13,462 nt of DNA from DAORHV01 sp964513925 (GCA_964513925.1 CAZENR010000024.1:1-13462); one strand, 5' to 3'; positions 1 through 6,631 are shown, counted from the first letter of the stretch. Notes: generated by a model not told the origin, from the letters alone. Numbers and translations: made by a program.

Positions 1-1
1 T

Positions 2-199
2 CCATACACAATATTAAGTAACAATAATGCGGTATTTGAAATACATGGGGATGTTCATTCGTCGGGGAAAATTGGCTTCTCAATAGAAGAGCCAGGAGAT
101 ATTTTTTCTGCAGGTAGCGATTTTGGATATGGTGTGAATGGTCAGATATTTGGCTCTTCTGTTCAAGTAGAAGGTAGCGCACACATAGCACATTTTTAG
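2..199 (+). CDS. C-terminal fragment of an unrecognised, possibly surface/beta-helical protein
   Basis: The frame is open from the window's left edge (first full codon at base 2) to a TAG at 197-199, giving 65 residues; the start lies outside the window. The fragment is rich in Gly, Ser, Asn and Phe and has alternating hydrophobic and small residues. It ends with a segment of the type GQIFGSSVQVEGSAHIAHF. This resembles the ends of repetitive beta-helix or pilus-associated surface proteins (for example DUF7305-like tails), but I do not recognise a family with confidence. The stretch is visibly more AT-rich than the rest of the window, which could mean a different origin. It runs convergent to ssrA, with 25 nt between its stop and the tmRNA 3' end. 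No catalytic motif is visible. Confidence 0.5.
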   Translation, partial: PYTILSNNNAVFEIHGDVHSSGKIGFSIEEPGDIFSAGSDFGYGVNGQIFGSSVQVEGSAHIAHF

Positions 200-224
200 T
201 CTTTATTTGGCCTTGAGAAACAAG

Positions 225-632
225 TGGTGGAGATGCCGGGAGTTGAACCCGGGTCCAACGTGTACGCAGAAGGTCTGTACGATGGTGTTCTTCTCAATTC
301 TCTCCGCCCCTAAGAGAAGAACAGAGACGGGGGAAGAGTGATGGCGGAAGAATGTTGGCAATCCGCTCCGCCGAACGGAAAGCCAGTCCTGCTAGTGACG
401 CTTCATCCGCTTAGGCAGGAGTGGGCGGGGAAGCGTGGTCCGAAAAAATCAGACCTTAGGCAAGAGCCGGAACGAGGGTCGGAAACTTGACGTTTGCGAC
501 GATGTTGCGAGCCTTAGCCAGGATACCAGTGTTGGCATCTATTGGGTGCAGCGGTGGGTAACGGGAACCGGAGCCATCCCGCATCGAGACACGAGCTACG
601 CAGAATTCACGCTGTCGAAGCCTGTCATCCCC
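225..632 (-). ncRNA. ssrA: transfer-messenger RNA (tmRNA), one-piece
   Basis: tmRNA rescues ribosomes stalled on broken mRNAs and adds a degradation tag, working with SmpB. On the minus strand the gene starts GGGGATGACAGGCTTCGAC and ends with a T-arm (GGGTTCAACTCCC) and CATCTCCACCA, so CCA is encoded. The 7-bp acceptor pairs GGGGATG with CATCTCC and includes the G3-U70 wobble that is the alanine identity element. The mRNA-like part has GTCGCAAACG, the classic resume context. GCA at 497 would be the resume codon, and the frame reads ANVKFPTLVPALA to TAA at 456-458. A short hairpin (GGTCTG with CGGACC) follows the stop. The length of about 408 nt fits one-piece tmRNAs. The gene is not permuted: 5' and 3' tRNA-like halves sit at the two ends. 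Confidence 0.96.
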
Positions 633-640
633 AAACATCT

Positions 641-671
641 CGTGAAAGGAAACGTCCCGTTTCCTCTCACG
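641..671 (-). repeat. hairpin immediately 5' of mature tmRNA
   Basis: Inverted repeat: CGTGA (641-645) pairs with TCACG (667-671), and AGGAAACG (647-654) with CGTTTCCT (658-665). There is a 3-nt loop and one mismatch, giving 13 pairs. It lies 8 nt upstream of the tmRNA 5' end in the tmRNA transcription direction, where it could act in precursor processing. No T-run follows on the minus strand, so a terminator is less likely. Confidence 0.6.
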
Positions 672-690
672 TACTCTCCTTCGGCATGGT

Positions 691-724
691 GCGGCTCCAG
701 GCAAGCAGAGCTTGCCTTCGCCGC
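691..724. repeat. strong two-part hairpin in the ssrA 5' flank
   Basis: GCGGC (691-695) pairs with GCCGC (720-724), and AGGCAAGC (699-706) with GCTTGCCT (710-717). The loop is aga, with a 3x2 internal loop between the helices. On the plus strand a pyrimidine-rich tccttcttttt follows, so it could be a terminator for plus-strand transcription. No plus-strand gene ends here, however. In the minus direction it would be part of the tmRNA precursor leader. Confidence 0.6.
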
Positions 725-810
725 TCCTTCTTTTTGGAGAGGTGTTGTATGGGTTCGTGTGGTGCCGAACCTGTCAACGAGCACGTCTTGGCGTAGCCAG
801 ACGGACTATC

Positions 811-840
811 AGTATACCAGAGAAGCGCCGTTGCTGTCCT
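811..840 (-). promoter_or_regulatory. candidate ssrA promoter (extended -10)
   Basis: On the minus strand TGGTATACT forms an extended -10 (TATACT at 811-816). AGGACA at 835-840 is a 4/6 -35 at 18-bp spacing. It overlaps the stop codon of the upstream membrane-protein gene and would start a transcript near 804, leaving a leader of about 170 nt before mature tmRNA at 632. A second possible -35 (TTGACA at 772-777) has no good -10 at normal spacing. Confidence 0.45.
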
Positions 841-1235
841 TACTTCACAATGTGCCGGATCATCCAGTTTCCAGTACCCAGTACCACGCTTAATACCAGC
901 CAGCCCGTAAGTCCGCCGGTAACGGTCATGGCAATGAGTCCGGGGTCCATGCGCAGGGTAATTTGGTACACCAGCCACAGGAACGCCCCATTGACCACAA
1001 TGGCAGCGAACACCGTTGCAAACAGCTTGAGCGGCAGCGTGAGCAAATCCAGCACCGGACGCAGGACGAAGTTGAGCAGCGTAATGAGCGCGCCAATCAC
1101 CACGAATGCCGCCCAGCCCCCAAACACGCTAAAGTACTGCGGCAGGTAGCGGTCCATGGCGTAAACCAGGGCGATGTTGAGCGCCGCTTTCATGACAATG
1201 CGCAGCGGGCTGCTGCCGGAAGATTGATCGGACAT
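840..1235 (-). CDS. phage-holin-4-type / DUF360-like membrane protein
   Basis: A 131-aa integral membrane protein with four predicted helices, at about residues 12-28, 38-66, 68-90 and 98-120. The segment LLNFVLRPVLDLLTLPL, followed by a second hydrophobic stretch with VNGAFLWLV, matches the N-x2-[IL]RP-x-L-x3-[TL]LP signature of Phage_holin_4_2 (PF04020). These are small chromosomal membrane proteins of unknown physiological role and, despite the name, usually not phage lysis proteins. I start at ATG 1235 (MSDQSSGSS) because the family begins just before its first helix. An in-frame ATG at 1313 would add 26 unlikely residues. A -10-like TACCAT (1242-1247) lies 6 nt ahead of the chosen ATG, and there is no Shine-Dalgarno site. 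ssrA follows downstream on the same strand. Confidence 0.75.
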   Translation of the reverse strand: MSDQSSGSSPLRIVMKAALNIALVYAMDRYLPQYFSVFGGWAAFVVIGALITLLNFVLRPVLDLLTLPLKLFATVFAAIVVNGAFLWLVYQITLRMDPGLIAMTVTGGLTGWLVLSVVLGTGNWMIRHIVK

Positions 1236-1350
1236 GGGGGTATGGTAGCAGAGTTCTTGAGACGCAATTTGATTCCATCGTGCTCCACAATCAACACAGA
1301 GGATGTATTTCATGCATTATTGCAAATGCTGTCTTCCGACGAGTGGTGTC

Positions 1351-1375
1351 CCTTTTTGTCCGAGCGACAAAAAGG
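1351..1375. repeat. 10-bp perfect inverted repeat
   Basis: CCTTTTTGTC (1351-1360) and GACAAAAAGG (1366-1375) are separated by a 5-nt loop. The sequence AACCAAAAAGC follows. This is the first of the hairpin cluster. Confidence 0.75.
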
Positions 1376-1410
1376 AACCAAAAAGCGCGTGCGCGCCGCG
1401 TTCCCACGGC

Positions 1411-1430
1411 CGCTTTGCTGATGCAAAGCG
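1411..1430. repeat. 8-bp perfect inverted repeat
   Basis: CGCTTTGC (1411-1418) and GCAAAGCG (1423-1430) flank the loop TGAT. This is the second member of the hairpin cluster. Confidence 0.7.
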
Positions 1431-1477
1431 TCGCAATCCTCCGGCCCCCACACTCTTGGCGCGCTTCCCACCCTTTG

Positions 1478-1510
1478 GAGGTTTGAGTTCTTTTCCAAAA
1501 GAAGCACCTC
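1478..1510. repeat. two-part inverted repeat
   Basis: Inner arms TTCTTTT (1488-1494) and AAAAGAA (1497-1503) have a 2-nt spacer. Outer arms GAGGT (1478-1482) and ACCTC (1506-1510) also match. The 2-nt spacer is too tight for a stable RNA loop unless the innermost pairs open. Confidence 0.55.
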
Positions 1511-1560
1511 AGATTCTTGCCTTTCGTTCTTGTGCGATTGTTGGACACGGGGAGGGATTG

Positions 1561-1670
1561 TCGCGCCTGCATCCGGTGTGCCTAAGCTCCCGCCGAAGCA
1601 GTCCGTGAAATTTCAAAGAAATTTAGGACTGCAAGGCGCGTGGAGCGCAGGCCAGCCGGATCACGCGCGA
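1561..1670. repeat. 110-nt imperfect palindrome, a single long hairpin
   Basis: Nested complementary segments run inward from both ends: TCGCGC/GCGCGA (1561-1566, 1665-1670), ATCCGG/CCGGAT (1571-1576, 1656-1661), GCCT/AGGC (1580-1583, 1649-1652), CTCC/GGAG (1587-1590, 1642-1645), CGCC/GGCG (1591-1594, 1635-1638), GCAGTCC/GGACTGC (1598-1604, 1626-1632) and AAATTTC/GAAATTT (1608-1614, 1618-1624), closed by loop AAA. Internal loops are small and near-symmetrical (4x3, 3x3, 3x3, 0x3, 3x2, 3x1). All 38 pairs are Watson-Crick. Regular nesting over 110 nt points to a structured RNA or a miniature inverted-repeat element. Confidence 0.75.
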
Positions 1671-1680
1671 CTGTTTTTGC

Positions 1681-1704
1681 TCCACTTTTGACAGCAAAAG
1701 TGGA
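1681..1704. repeat. 10-bp perfect inverted repeat
   Basis: TCCACTTTTG (1681-1690) and CAAAAGTGGA (1695-1704) flank the loop ACAG. It sits 10 nt after the long palindrome and closes the hairpin cluster. Confidence 0.75.
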
Positions 1705-1755
1705 ATGGCCCTGCTTATATTCAAAAAGGAACAAGGAAGTACTCACGCCATTTTC

Positions 1756-1783
1756 TTGCCTTTCCTTCGCCCATCCATACAAT
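1756..1783 (+). promoter_or_regulatory. candidate promoter for the 1864 gene
   Basis: TTGCCT (1756-1761, 4/6) and TACAAT (1778-1783, 5/6) are spaced by 16 bp. A transcript from about 1790 would have a leader of roughly 75 nt, longer than most other genes here seem to have. Confidence 0.4.
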
Positions 1784-1863
1784 CGCCGTCCCCGTTGGCT
1801 CTTTCAAAGCGAAGCCGGTCAAGATGACCCCCCAGGATCAACAAGAACCCAAGAGACAGTGTC

Positions 1864-2211
1864 ATGATGTCCGATCTTGCGATTATCCTGCTGCTCATTG
1901 CGGGCAGCGCAGCCCTGTTCTTCCTGTGTGTGCTGGCGATGTTCCTATTGTATGCCAAGCGCACACACTACTACCTGCGTCTCCTGCGCGACCGCTGGGA
2001 CGCGCGCGTGCTCTCCTTCCCCGATTGGGAGGAGATCGTGTTTCTCAACATCCGCAGTCCGGAAGACTATGAAGACGCCATGCACACGCTGGAGCTGCTT
2101 CGGTACTACGCGCCGAGCGCTCGTACCCTGGCCTACTGCGTGCGCATTTCGTTCCTGGTGTCATGTCTGGCCGGCGCGCTGAGCTTTATTGCTTTCAGCG
2201 CAATCGTGTAA
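1864..2211 (+). CDS. small two-helix membrane protein, unknown function
   Basis: A 115-aa protein that I do not recognise. A strongly hydrophobic segment (residues 5-30) is followed by a basic patch (AKRTHYYLRLLRDRW), a soluble acidic middle (SFPDWEEIVFLNIRSPEDYEDAMHTLELLRYY, about residues 51-82) and a second hydrophobic segment (about 93-114). The positive-inside rule would put the central loop in the cytoplasm. Two ATG codons lie in tandem at 1864 and 1867, and no good ribosome-binding site precedes either. The membrane-loop-membrane layout and normal composition argue for a real gene over the overlapping open frames. It is convergent with ileS across a hairpin at 2228-2254. Confidence 0.6.
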   Translation: MMSDLAIILLLIAGSAALFFLCVLAMFLLYAKRTHYYLRLLRDRWDARVLSFPDWEEIVFLNIRSPEDYEDAMHTLELLRYYAPSARTLAYCVRISFLVSCLAGALSFIAFSAIV

Positions 2212-2227
2212 CACATGGCCAACGGGA

Positions 2228-2254
2228 TGGCCGCAACAGGGAATGTTGCGGCCA
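2228..2254. terminator. hairpin between convergent genes, probable terminator
   Basis: TGGCCGCAACA (2228-2238) and TGTTGCGGCCA (2244-2254) form a perfect 11-bp stem with a 5-nt loop. It lies in the 52-nt gap between the stops of the small membrane protein (2211) and ileS (2264). No uninterrupted T-tract follows on either strand; on + a gctttggcg...cttttt stretch comes later. It could serve both genes, as a terminator or as 3'-end protection. Confidence 0.6.
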
Positions 2255-2263
2255 GCTTTGGCG

Positions 2264-5200
2264 TTACGCTTTTTGGAAGCGGATGGTAACGGCCTTCCCG
2301 TCGATATCGGTGGTGTGAGGCTTGCCGTCGTTCTTGCCGAGCACGGCGCGCGTTTCTTCCAGCAGCAGCTTCTCGTGGGCCTGCAAAATATCATCCGCGC
2401 CTTCCACGGAGAGGGTGACCGTATCGGTAAATTCCAATCCGGCATCTTTGCGCAGTTGCTGCACGGTGCGAATGAGCTCGCGTGCCATGCCTTCCAGCTT
2501 CAGCTCCTCGGATACGGCGGTGTCCATGCTCACCACAATGCCATGGTCTGCGGCGACGAATTGGCCTTCTTTGCCCACGTATGTAATTTTGGCTTCTTCG
2601 GAAGACAGCTCCTCGCCCAAGATGATGATCTTGCCGTCTTTCTCTTCGAACTCGCCGGCCTTTCCGGCTTTAATGACCTGCTGCACCTTGGCCCCCAGGC
2701 GCGGGCCGACTTTGCGAGCGTCCACTTGCACCAGGCGCGTGGCCAGTCCTTTGGCGTCTTTAATCTCGGTGACTTGTTTCACGTTCAGCTCTTCCTTAAT
2801 GACATCTTTCAGCGTGCCTGCGGTATCCGACGGCGGCAGTGCGAACGTGACGGAGTGCAGTGGTGTGCGCACGCCTATCTTGGCTTCGCTGCGCAGGTGC
2901 AACCCCAGCCGCGTGACGGTCTGCGTGTTATCCATCAGCGACAGGATGTGCTTTTCCTCATCGGTTAAGTCTCGGCTGGAGGGCCAGTCGGTAAAGTGGA
3001 TGCTGCCGTGCTCCTCTTCGACCAGGTTTAAGTAAATTGCCTCGGTCAAAAACGGGCAGAACGGAGCCAGGAGTTGGCAGTTGCACAGCAGCACGCGGTA
3101 CAGCGTGTCGAATGCCGCTTGCGACGATGCACCGTCTTTTCCGGCAAAGCGGCGGCGGCTGAGGCGCACGTACCAGTTGGTGAGGTCGTCTATGGATGCG
3201 GCCAGTTCGGCGCACGTGGCCGACAGGTCGTACTGGTTCAGCTCGTCGGTCATGCGGTTCACCAAGGCCTGGGTCTTGGCGACAATCCATTTATCCAGCA
3301 TGTCCTGCGATGCCGCGTTCTTGAGCGAACAATCTATGGAGGGCTTCCATCCGGCTGCGTTGGCATACGTGACCAGCAGGCGGTAGGCGTTCCACAGCGG
3401 CAGCAGCACGTTGCGCAGTACGTCTTCCACCAACTTTTCCGAGAAGCGCAGATCTTCGCCGCGCACCGCCGGAGAACTCATGAGCGCGAACCGCACGGCA
3501 TCGGCGCCGTGACGCTGTACCACCTCGGTTGGCTCGGGGTAGTTCTTGAGGCGCTTACTCATCTTCTTGCCGTCTTCCGCCAGCACGATGCCGTTCACCA
3601 CGCAGTGACGGAACGCCGGTCCGCCGAAGAGCGCCGACGACAGCACCGTCAGCGTGTAGAACCAGCCGCGGGTTTGGTCCAATCCTTCCGCGATGAAATC
3701 CGCGGGGAAGTTCGGCGGCATGGCGCCCTTCTTGTCGTTGCCGCGCTCGAACGGGAAGTGCTCCTGCGCGTAGGGCATGGAACCGCTTTCAAACCAGCAG
3801 TCCAGCACTTCTGGAATGCGCCGCAGCACCGGCTTCACCACGAAGTCGTAGTGCACGGCATTGGGGATGGAGAGTTTGACGGTTTCTTCGTAGGAAGCGC
3901 GGTTCACCACCGAATGCATGGCGCGCAGCATGCCGCCATGTGCCACGACCAGCACGCGCTTGCCGGCAAATTCCTTCAACAACTTGTCGCATCCGCGCTT
4001 GGCGCGTTGGGTAAACGCACTCAGGCTTTCGCCGTCCGGAGGCGTCATGTGGTGGAAGGTGGTGCTTTCCGCTCCGGAGATGGAGTTGGGATGGTCTTTC
4101 AGCACCTGGGCGATGGGCTTGCCGCTCCATGTGCCCATCATGCGTTCGTTGAACTCCGGCCAAGCGCCCACAACCGGCACGCCCAGTTTCAGGCTTAAAA
4201 TTTCCGCGGTTTCCTTGGCGCGCGCCAGCGACGACGAAACGATGACATCGTACGTTGCGCCTTCTTTCAGCAATGAGTCGCCCAGTTTCATCGCCTGCTT
4301 TTTTCCGGTTTGATTCAGGCCAATGTCGGCGTCGCCGCCTTGCAGCCTTCCTTCCTTGTTCCAGTCGGTTTCGCCGTGGCGTACTAGCGTCATACGCACC
4401 TCGGGCTGTACCGCGCCTTTGCCGCGCTTGGGCTTGGTGGCTGGGGCATCCCACGTCAGTTCGTCCACGGTTTCCTTGTGCAGATCCATTTGCGCGCGCT
4501 CCTCGAAGTCCCAGTAGAAGGTGCGGCAGCGGGCCAGGTCTGGGTACGGCTGATGCACGATTTTGTGCTTGTCCTCGCCGGTGACAATGTGCGTGAAGTT
4601 CATCACCAGGTCGGCGTGCGTGACTACTACCACCGTTTCGCCGCGGTGCTTGGGCAAGATGTCATCGAAGAATGCGCGGCAGCGTGTCTCGCTGGAATCC
4701 CACGGCTCCATGCCGGGCAGGTGGTAAATGCTCTCCACCTGGTCGGTGGCAATGCGGTGCGCACGGCGCTCGCGTACGAACGTCAGGTCGTCGAAGTCGA
4801 TGTGCTTACCCTCGTACTCGCCGAAATCCAGCTCGCGCAGGCGCTCATCTATGACCAGCGGTACATCCAATGCCTCGGCTACGGCTTGTGCCGTTTGCTG
4901 CGTGCGATTCAGCGGCGAGCAGTACACCTTGGTCACAGGCGCGCCACGCTTCACGCTTTGCACGATCTCCTTTGCCAACGCCTTGGCTTGTTTCTGGCCG
5001 GTGGCGGTCAGATCGGTACCCGGTACTTTTCCTTGGTAAATTTTCTCCACGTTGCCCTGGCTTTCTGCATGGCGTGCCACGATCAGCTTTGCAAAACGCT
5101 GCGGCACCTGCTGCATCAGCTCGTCGCGCGAGCCGATCACCTGTACTTGTCCGGTAGCGGGGGAACGCCAAATGGGCAGCGGAGTGCCCCAGTAGCGGTT

Positions 5201-6619
5201 TCTGGAAATTGCCCAGTCGCGGGCATTCTCCAGCCACTTGCCGAAGCGTCCATCGCGAATTGTTCCAGGCACCCAGTGCGTTTGCGCATTCGCGGCAAGC
5301 ATCTGCTGCTTTACCTTCTCCACGGCCACGAACCAAGACCCCGTCACGAAGGGCAGCAGCGGCGTGTCGCAACGCCAGCAATGCGGGTAGCTGTGCCGGA
5401 TGGTGTAATTGCTGAATGCGCGTCCACGCTTCTTTAGGTTCTCGATAACCTTCTTGTCCGTTGCCATGGGGTCGTCTCCTTCTGGCTTGGCATTCATGCC
5501 TGCAAAGTCGCTGGCCGCCGCAATGAAGCTGCCGTCCACGTCCAGGTGCGGCAGGACGTCCACTTTCTCTGCGGTAGCGACGGCGTAGCTGTCCTCGCCC
5601 GTGCACGACGTTAAGTGCACGATACCAGTGCCTTCCTCGGCGCTTACTTCCACGGCGTCGTTCACAATCACCTTGAATACGCGTTCGCCATAGGTCTCGG
5701 GCTTTCCTGCCTCCTTGCTCGAAGGCAGCACCGTGTCCACGAAGTAGGGGAACAGCGGCTCGTAGCGTTTGCCGACCAGTTCCTCGGCCTTCAGGGTTCC
5801 GGCAACTTCATGTTCCTTGCCCTTGAAGACCTTCTCCACCAACTTGGATGCAAGCACGTACGTTTTGCCCGCGTGGTTCACCTTGGCGTACTCGATGTCC
5901 GGGCCGACAGCCAACCAGAAGTTGCCGGGCAGCGACCAGGGCGTGGTCGTCCAGGCAAGCAGCACGGTGTTCGGGTCGTCTTTCAGCGGGAACGTCATGA
6001 TCACCGATTGGTCATCGCGGTCTTTGTACCCTTGCGACACCTCGAAGTTGGAGAGCGGCGTGGCACAGCGCGGACAAATGTGCATGGGCTTAAAGCCCTC
6101 GTAGATCAGCCCTTGGTCGTACAAACTCTTAAACACCCACCAAATGCTTTCCATGTAATCGCTGTCCATGGTGCGGTAGTCCCAGTCCATGTCCACCCAG
6201 CGGCCCATGCGCTCTACCGTGCGGTGCCATTCGTCGGTGTAGCGCAGCACCGAACTGCGGCAGAGTTCGTTGAATGCCTTGGTGCCTATGGCTTCTATGT
6301 CGCGTTTGGAACGCAGGTTTTTCTCCTTCTCCACCAGGTTCTCCACGGGGAGTCCGTGGCAATCCCAGCCAAAGCGGCGGCGCACGTTCTTGCCGCACAT
6401 GGTCTGGTAGCGGGGGATAACGTCTTTAATGGTGCCGGCAAGCAAGTGGCCGTAGTGCGGCAGACCGGTTGCGAACGGGGGGCCGTCGTAAAAACTGAAC
6501 GACTCGCCTTTTTCGCGACGCTTGATGGAGCGCTTGAACGTATCTTCCTCGCGCCAGTATTTCAGAATGCCTTCCTCCAGGGAGGGGAACGATTGCTTAG
6601 GATCGACGGGATCGAACAT
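2264..6619 (-). CDS. ileS: isoleucyl-tRNA synthetase with two inserted histidine-phosphatase domains
   Basis: Charges tRNA-Ile with isoleucine in the cytoplasm. The class Ia core is complete: PHYGH (HIGH motif, residues 54-58), GWDCHGLPVE (84-93), the CP1 editing region with WTTTPW (223-228), KMSKR (1019-1023) and an anticodon-binding region with NWYVRLSRRRF (1148-1158). SNFEV, FESGSMPYAQ and the lack of a C-terminal zinc finger indicate the eukaryote/archaeal-like IleRS type. At 1451 aa it is some 400 residues longer than usual. The excess is two histidine-phosphatase domains. Domain 1 (about 511-705) has RHAES, SPLNR, E596 and H668. Domain 2 (about 741-927) has RHGET, R800, E825 and H894. 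A native IleRS segment (MDLHKETVDEL) separates them. Asp of the editing pocket is replaced by S344. I start at ATG 6619 because the family begins here; TACACT lies 6 nt upstream and there is no Shine-Dalgarno site. Confidence 0.96.
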   Translation of the reverse strand: MFDPVDPKQSFPSLEEGILKYWREEDTFKRSIKRREKGESFSFYDGPPFATGLPHYGHLLAGTIKDVIPRYQTMCGKNVRRRFGWDCHGLPVENLVEKEKNLRSKRDIEAIGTKAFNELCRSSVLRYTDEWHRTVERMGRWVDMDWDYRTMDSDYMESIWWVFKSLYDQGLIYEGFKPMHICPRCATPLSNFEVSQGYKDRDDQSVIMTFPLKDDPNTVLLAWTTTPWSLPGNFWLAVGPDIEYAKVNHAGKTYVLASKLVEKVFKGKEHEVAGTLKAEELVGKRYEPLFPYFVDTVLPSSKEAGKPETYGERVFKVIVNDAVEVSAEEGTGIVHLTSCTGEDSYAVATAEKVDVLPHLDVDGSFIAAASDFAGMNAKPEGDDPMATDKKVIENLKKRGRAFSNYTIRHSYPHCWRCDTPLLPFVTGSWFVAVEKVKQQMLAANAQTHWVPGTIRDGRFGKWLENARDWAISRNRYWGTPLPIWRSPATGQVQVIGSRDELMQQVPQRFAKLIVARHAESQGNVEKIYQGKVPGTDLTATGQKQAKALAKEIVQSVKRGAPVTKVYCSPLNRTQQTAQAVAEALDVPLVIDERLRELDFGEYEGKHIDFDDLTFVRERRAHRIATDQVESIYHLPGMEPWDSSETRCRAFFDDILPKHRGETVVVVTHADLVMNFTHIVTGEDKHKIVHQPYPDLARCRTFYWDFEERAQMDLHKETVDELTWDAPATKPKRGKGAVQPEVRMTLVRHGETDWNKEGRLQGGDADIGLNQTGKKQAMKLGDSLLKEGATYDVIVSSSLARAKETAEILSLKLGVPVVGAWPEFNERMMGTWSGKPIAQVLKDHPNSISGAESTTFHHMTPPDGESLSAFTQRAKRGCDKLLKEFAGKRVLVVAHGGMLRAMHSVVNRASYEETVKLSIPNAVHYDFVVKPVLRRIPEVLDCWFESGSMPYAQEHFPFERGNDKKGAMPPNFPADFIAEGLDQTRGWFYTLTVLSSALFGGPAFRHCVVNGIVLAEDGKKMSKRLKNYPEPTEVVQRHGADAVRFALMSSPAVRGEDLRFSEKLVEDVLRNVLLPLWNAYRLLVTYANAAGWKPSIDCSLKNAASQDMLDKWIVAKTQALVNRMTDELNQYDLSATCAELAASIDDLTNWYVRLSRRRFAGKDGASSQAAFDTLYRVLLCNCQLLAPFCPFLTEAIYLNLVEEEHGSIHFTDWPSSRDLTDEEKHILSLMDNTQTVTRLGLHLRSEAKIGVRTPLHSVTFALPPSDTAGTLKDVIKEELNVKQVTEIKDAKGLATRLVQVDARKVGPRLGAKVQQVIKAGKAGEFEEKDGKIIILGEELSSEEAKITYVGKEGQFVAADHGIVVSMDTAVSEELKLEGMARELIRTVQQLRKDAGLEFTDTVTLSVEGADDILQAHEKLLLEETRAVLGKNDGKPHTTDIDGKAVTIRFQKA

Positions 6620-6625
6620 GGCCAG

Positions 6626-6631
6626 AGTGTA
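6626..6631 (-). promoter_or_regulatory. -10-like box directly upstream of ileS
   Basis: TACACT (4/6) ends 6 nt before the ileS ATG, so initiation at normal spacing would fall on or next to the start codon. A weak TTCGCG lies 17 bp further up (6649-6654). I see no T-box leader or other riboswitch. Confidence 0.35.

Larger units (their letters stand above)
1236..1863. other. 628-nt intergenic region without a convincing gene, rich in inverted repeats
   Basis: Short open frames exist on both strands, but none has a plausible start, composition or recognisable motif. What the region does show is at least five inverted repeats (1351-1375, 1411-1430, 1478-1510, 1561-1670, 1681-1704) and two short direct repeats. 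CAAAAAGGAAC occurs at 1368-1378 and 1722-1732. TTCTTGCCTTTC[GC]TTC occurs at 1514-1529 and 1753-1768. The pattern suggests structured non-coding DNA or RNA, or a decayed repeat element. The last part (1756-1783) carries a promoter-like sequence for the next gene. Confidence 0.6.

Noticed and set aside
435..978. Open frames on both strands over the ssrA gene and its 5' flank
   Set aside because: The tmRNA ends, acceptor stem and tag explain 225-632; the frames carry no protein family motif and come from RNA-gene and hairpin sequence.
840..1235. Prophage lysis gene (holin)
   Set aside because: The domain name says holin, but no endolysin or other phage gene is nearby and the family is mostly chromosomal membrane proteins.
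1280..1867. Several short open frames of 65-101 codons on both strands in the hairpin region
   Set aside because: They overlap one another and run through inverted repeats, with basic low-complexity translations and no start signal. Similar frames would arise wherever such repeats occur.
4505..5089. Histidine-phosphatase domains as an assembly artefact or separate gene
   Set aside because: The frame is kept on both sides of both domains, conserved IleRS sequence lies between and around them, and codon use does not shift.
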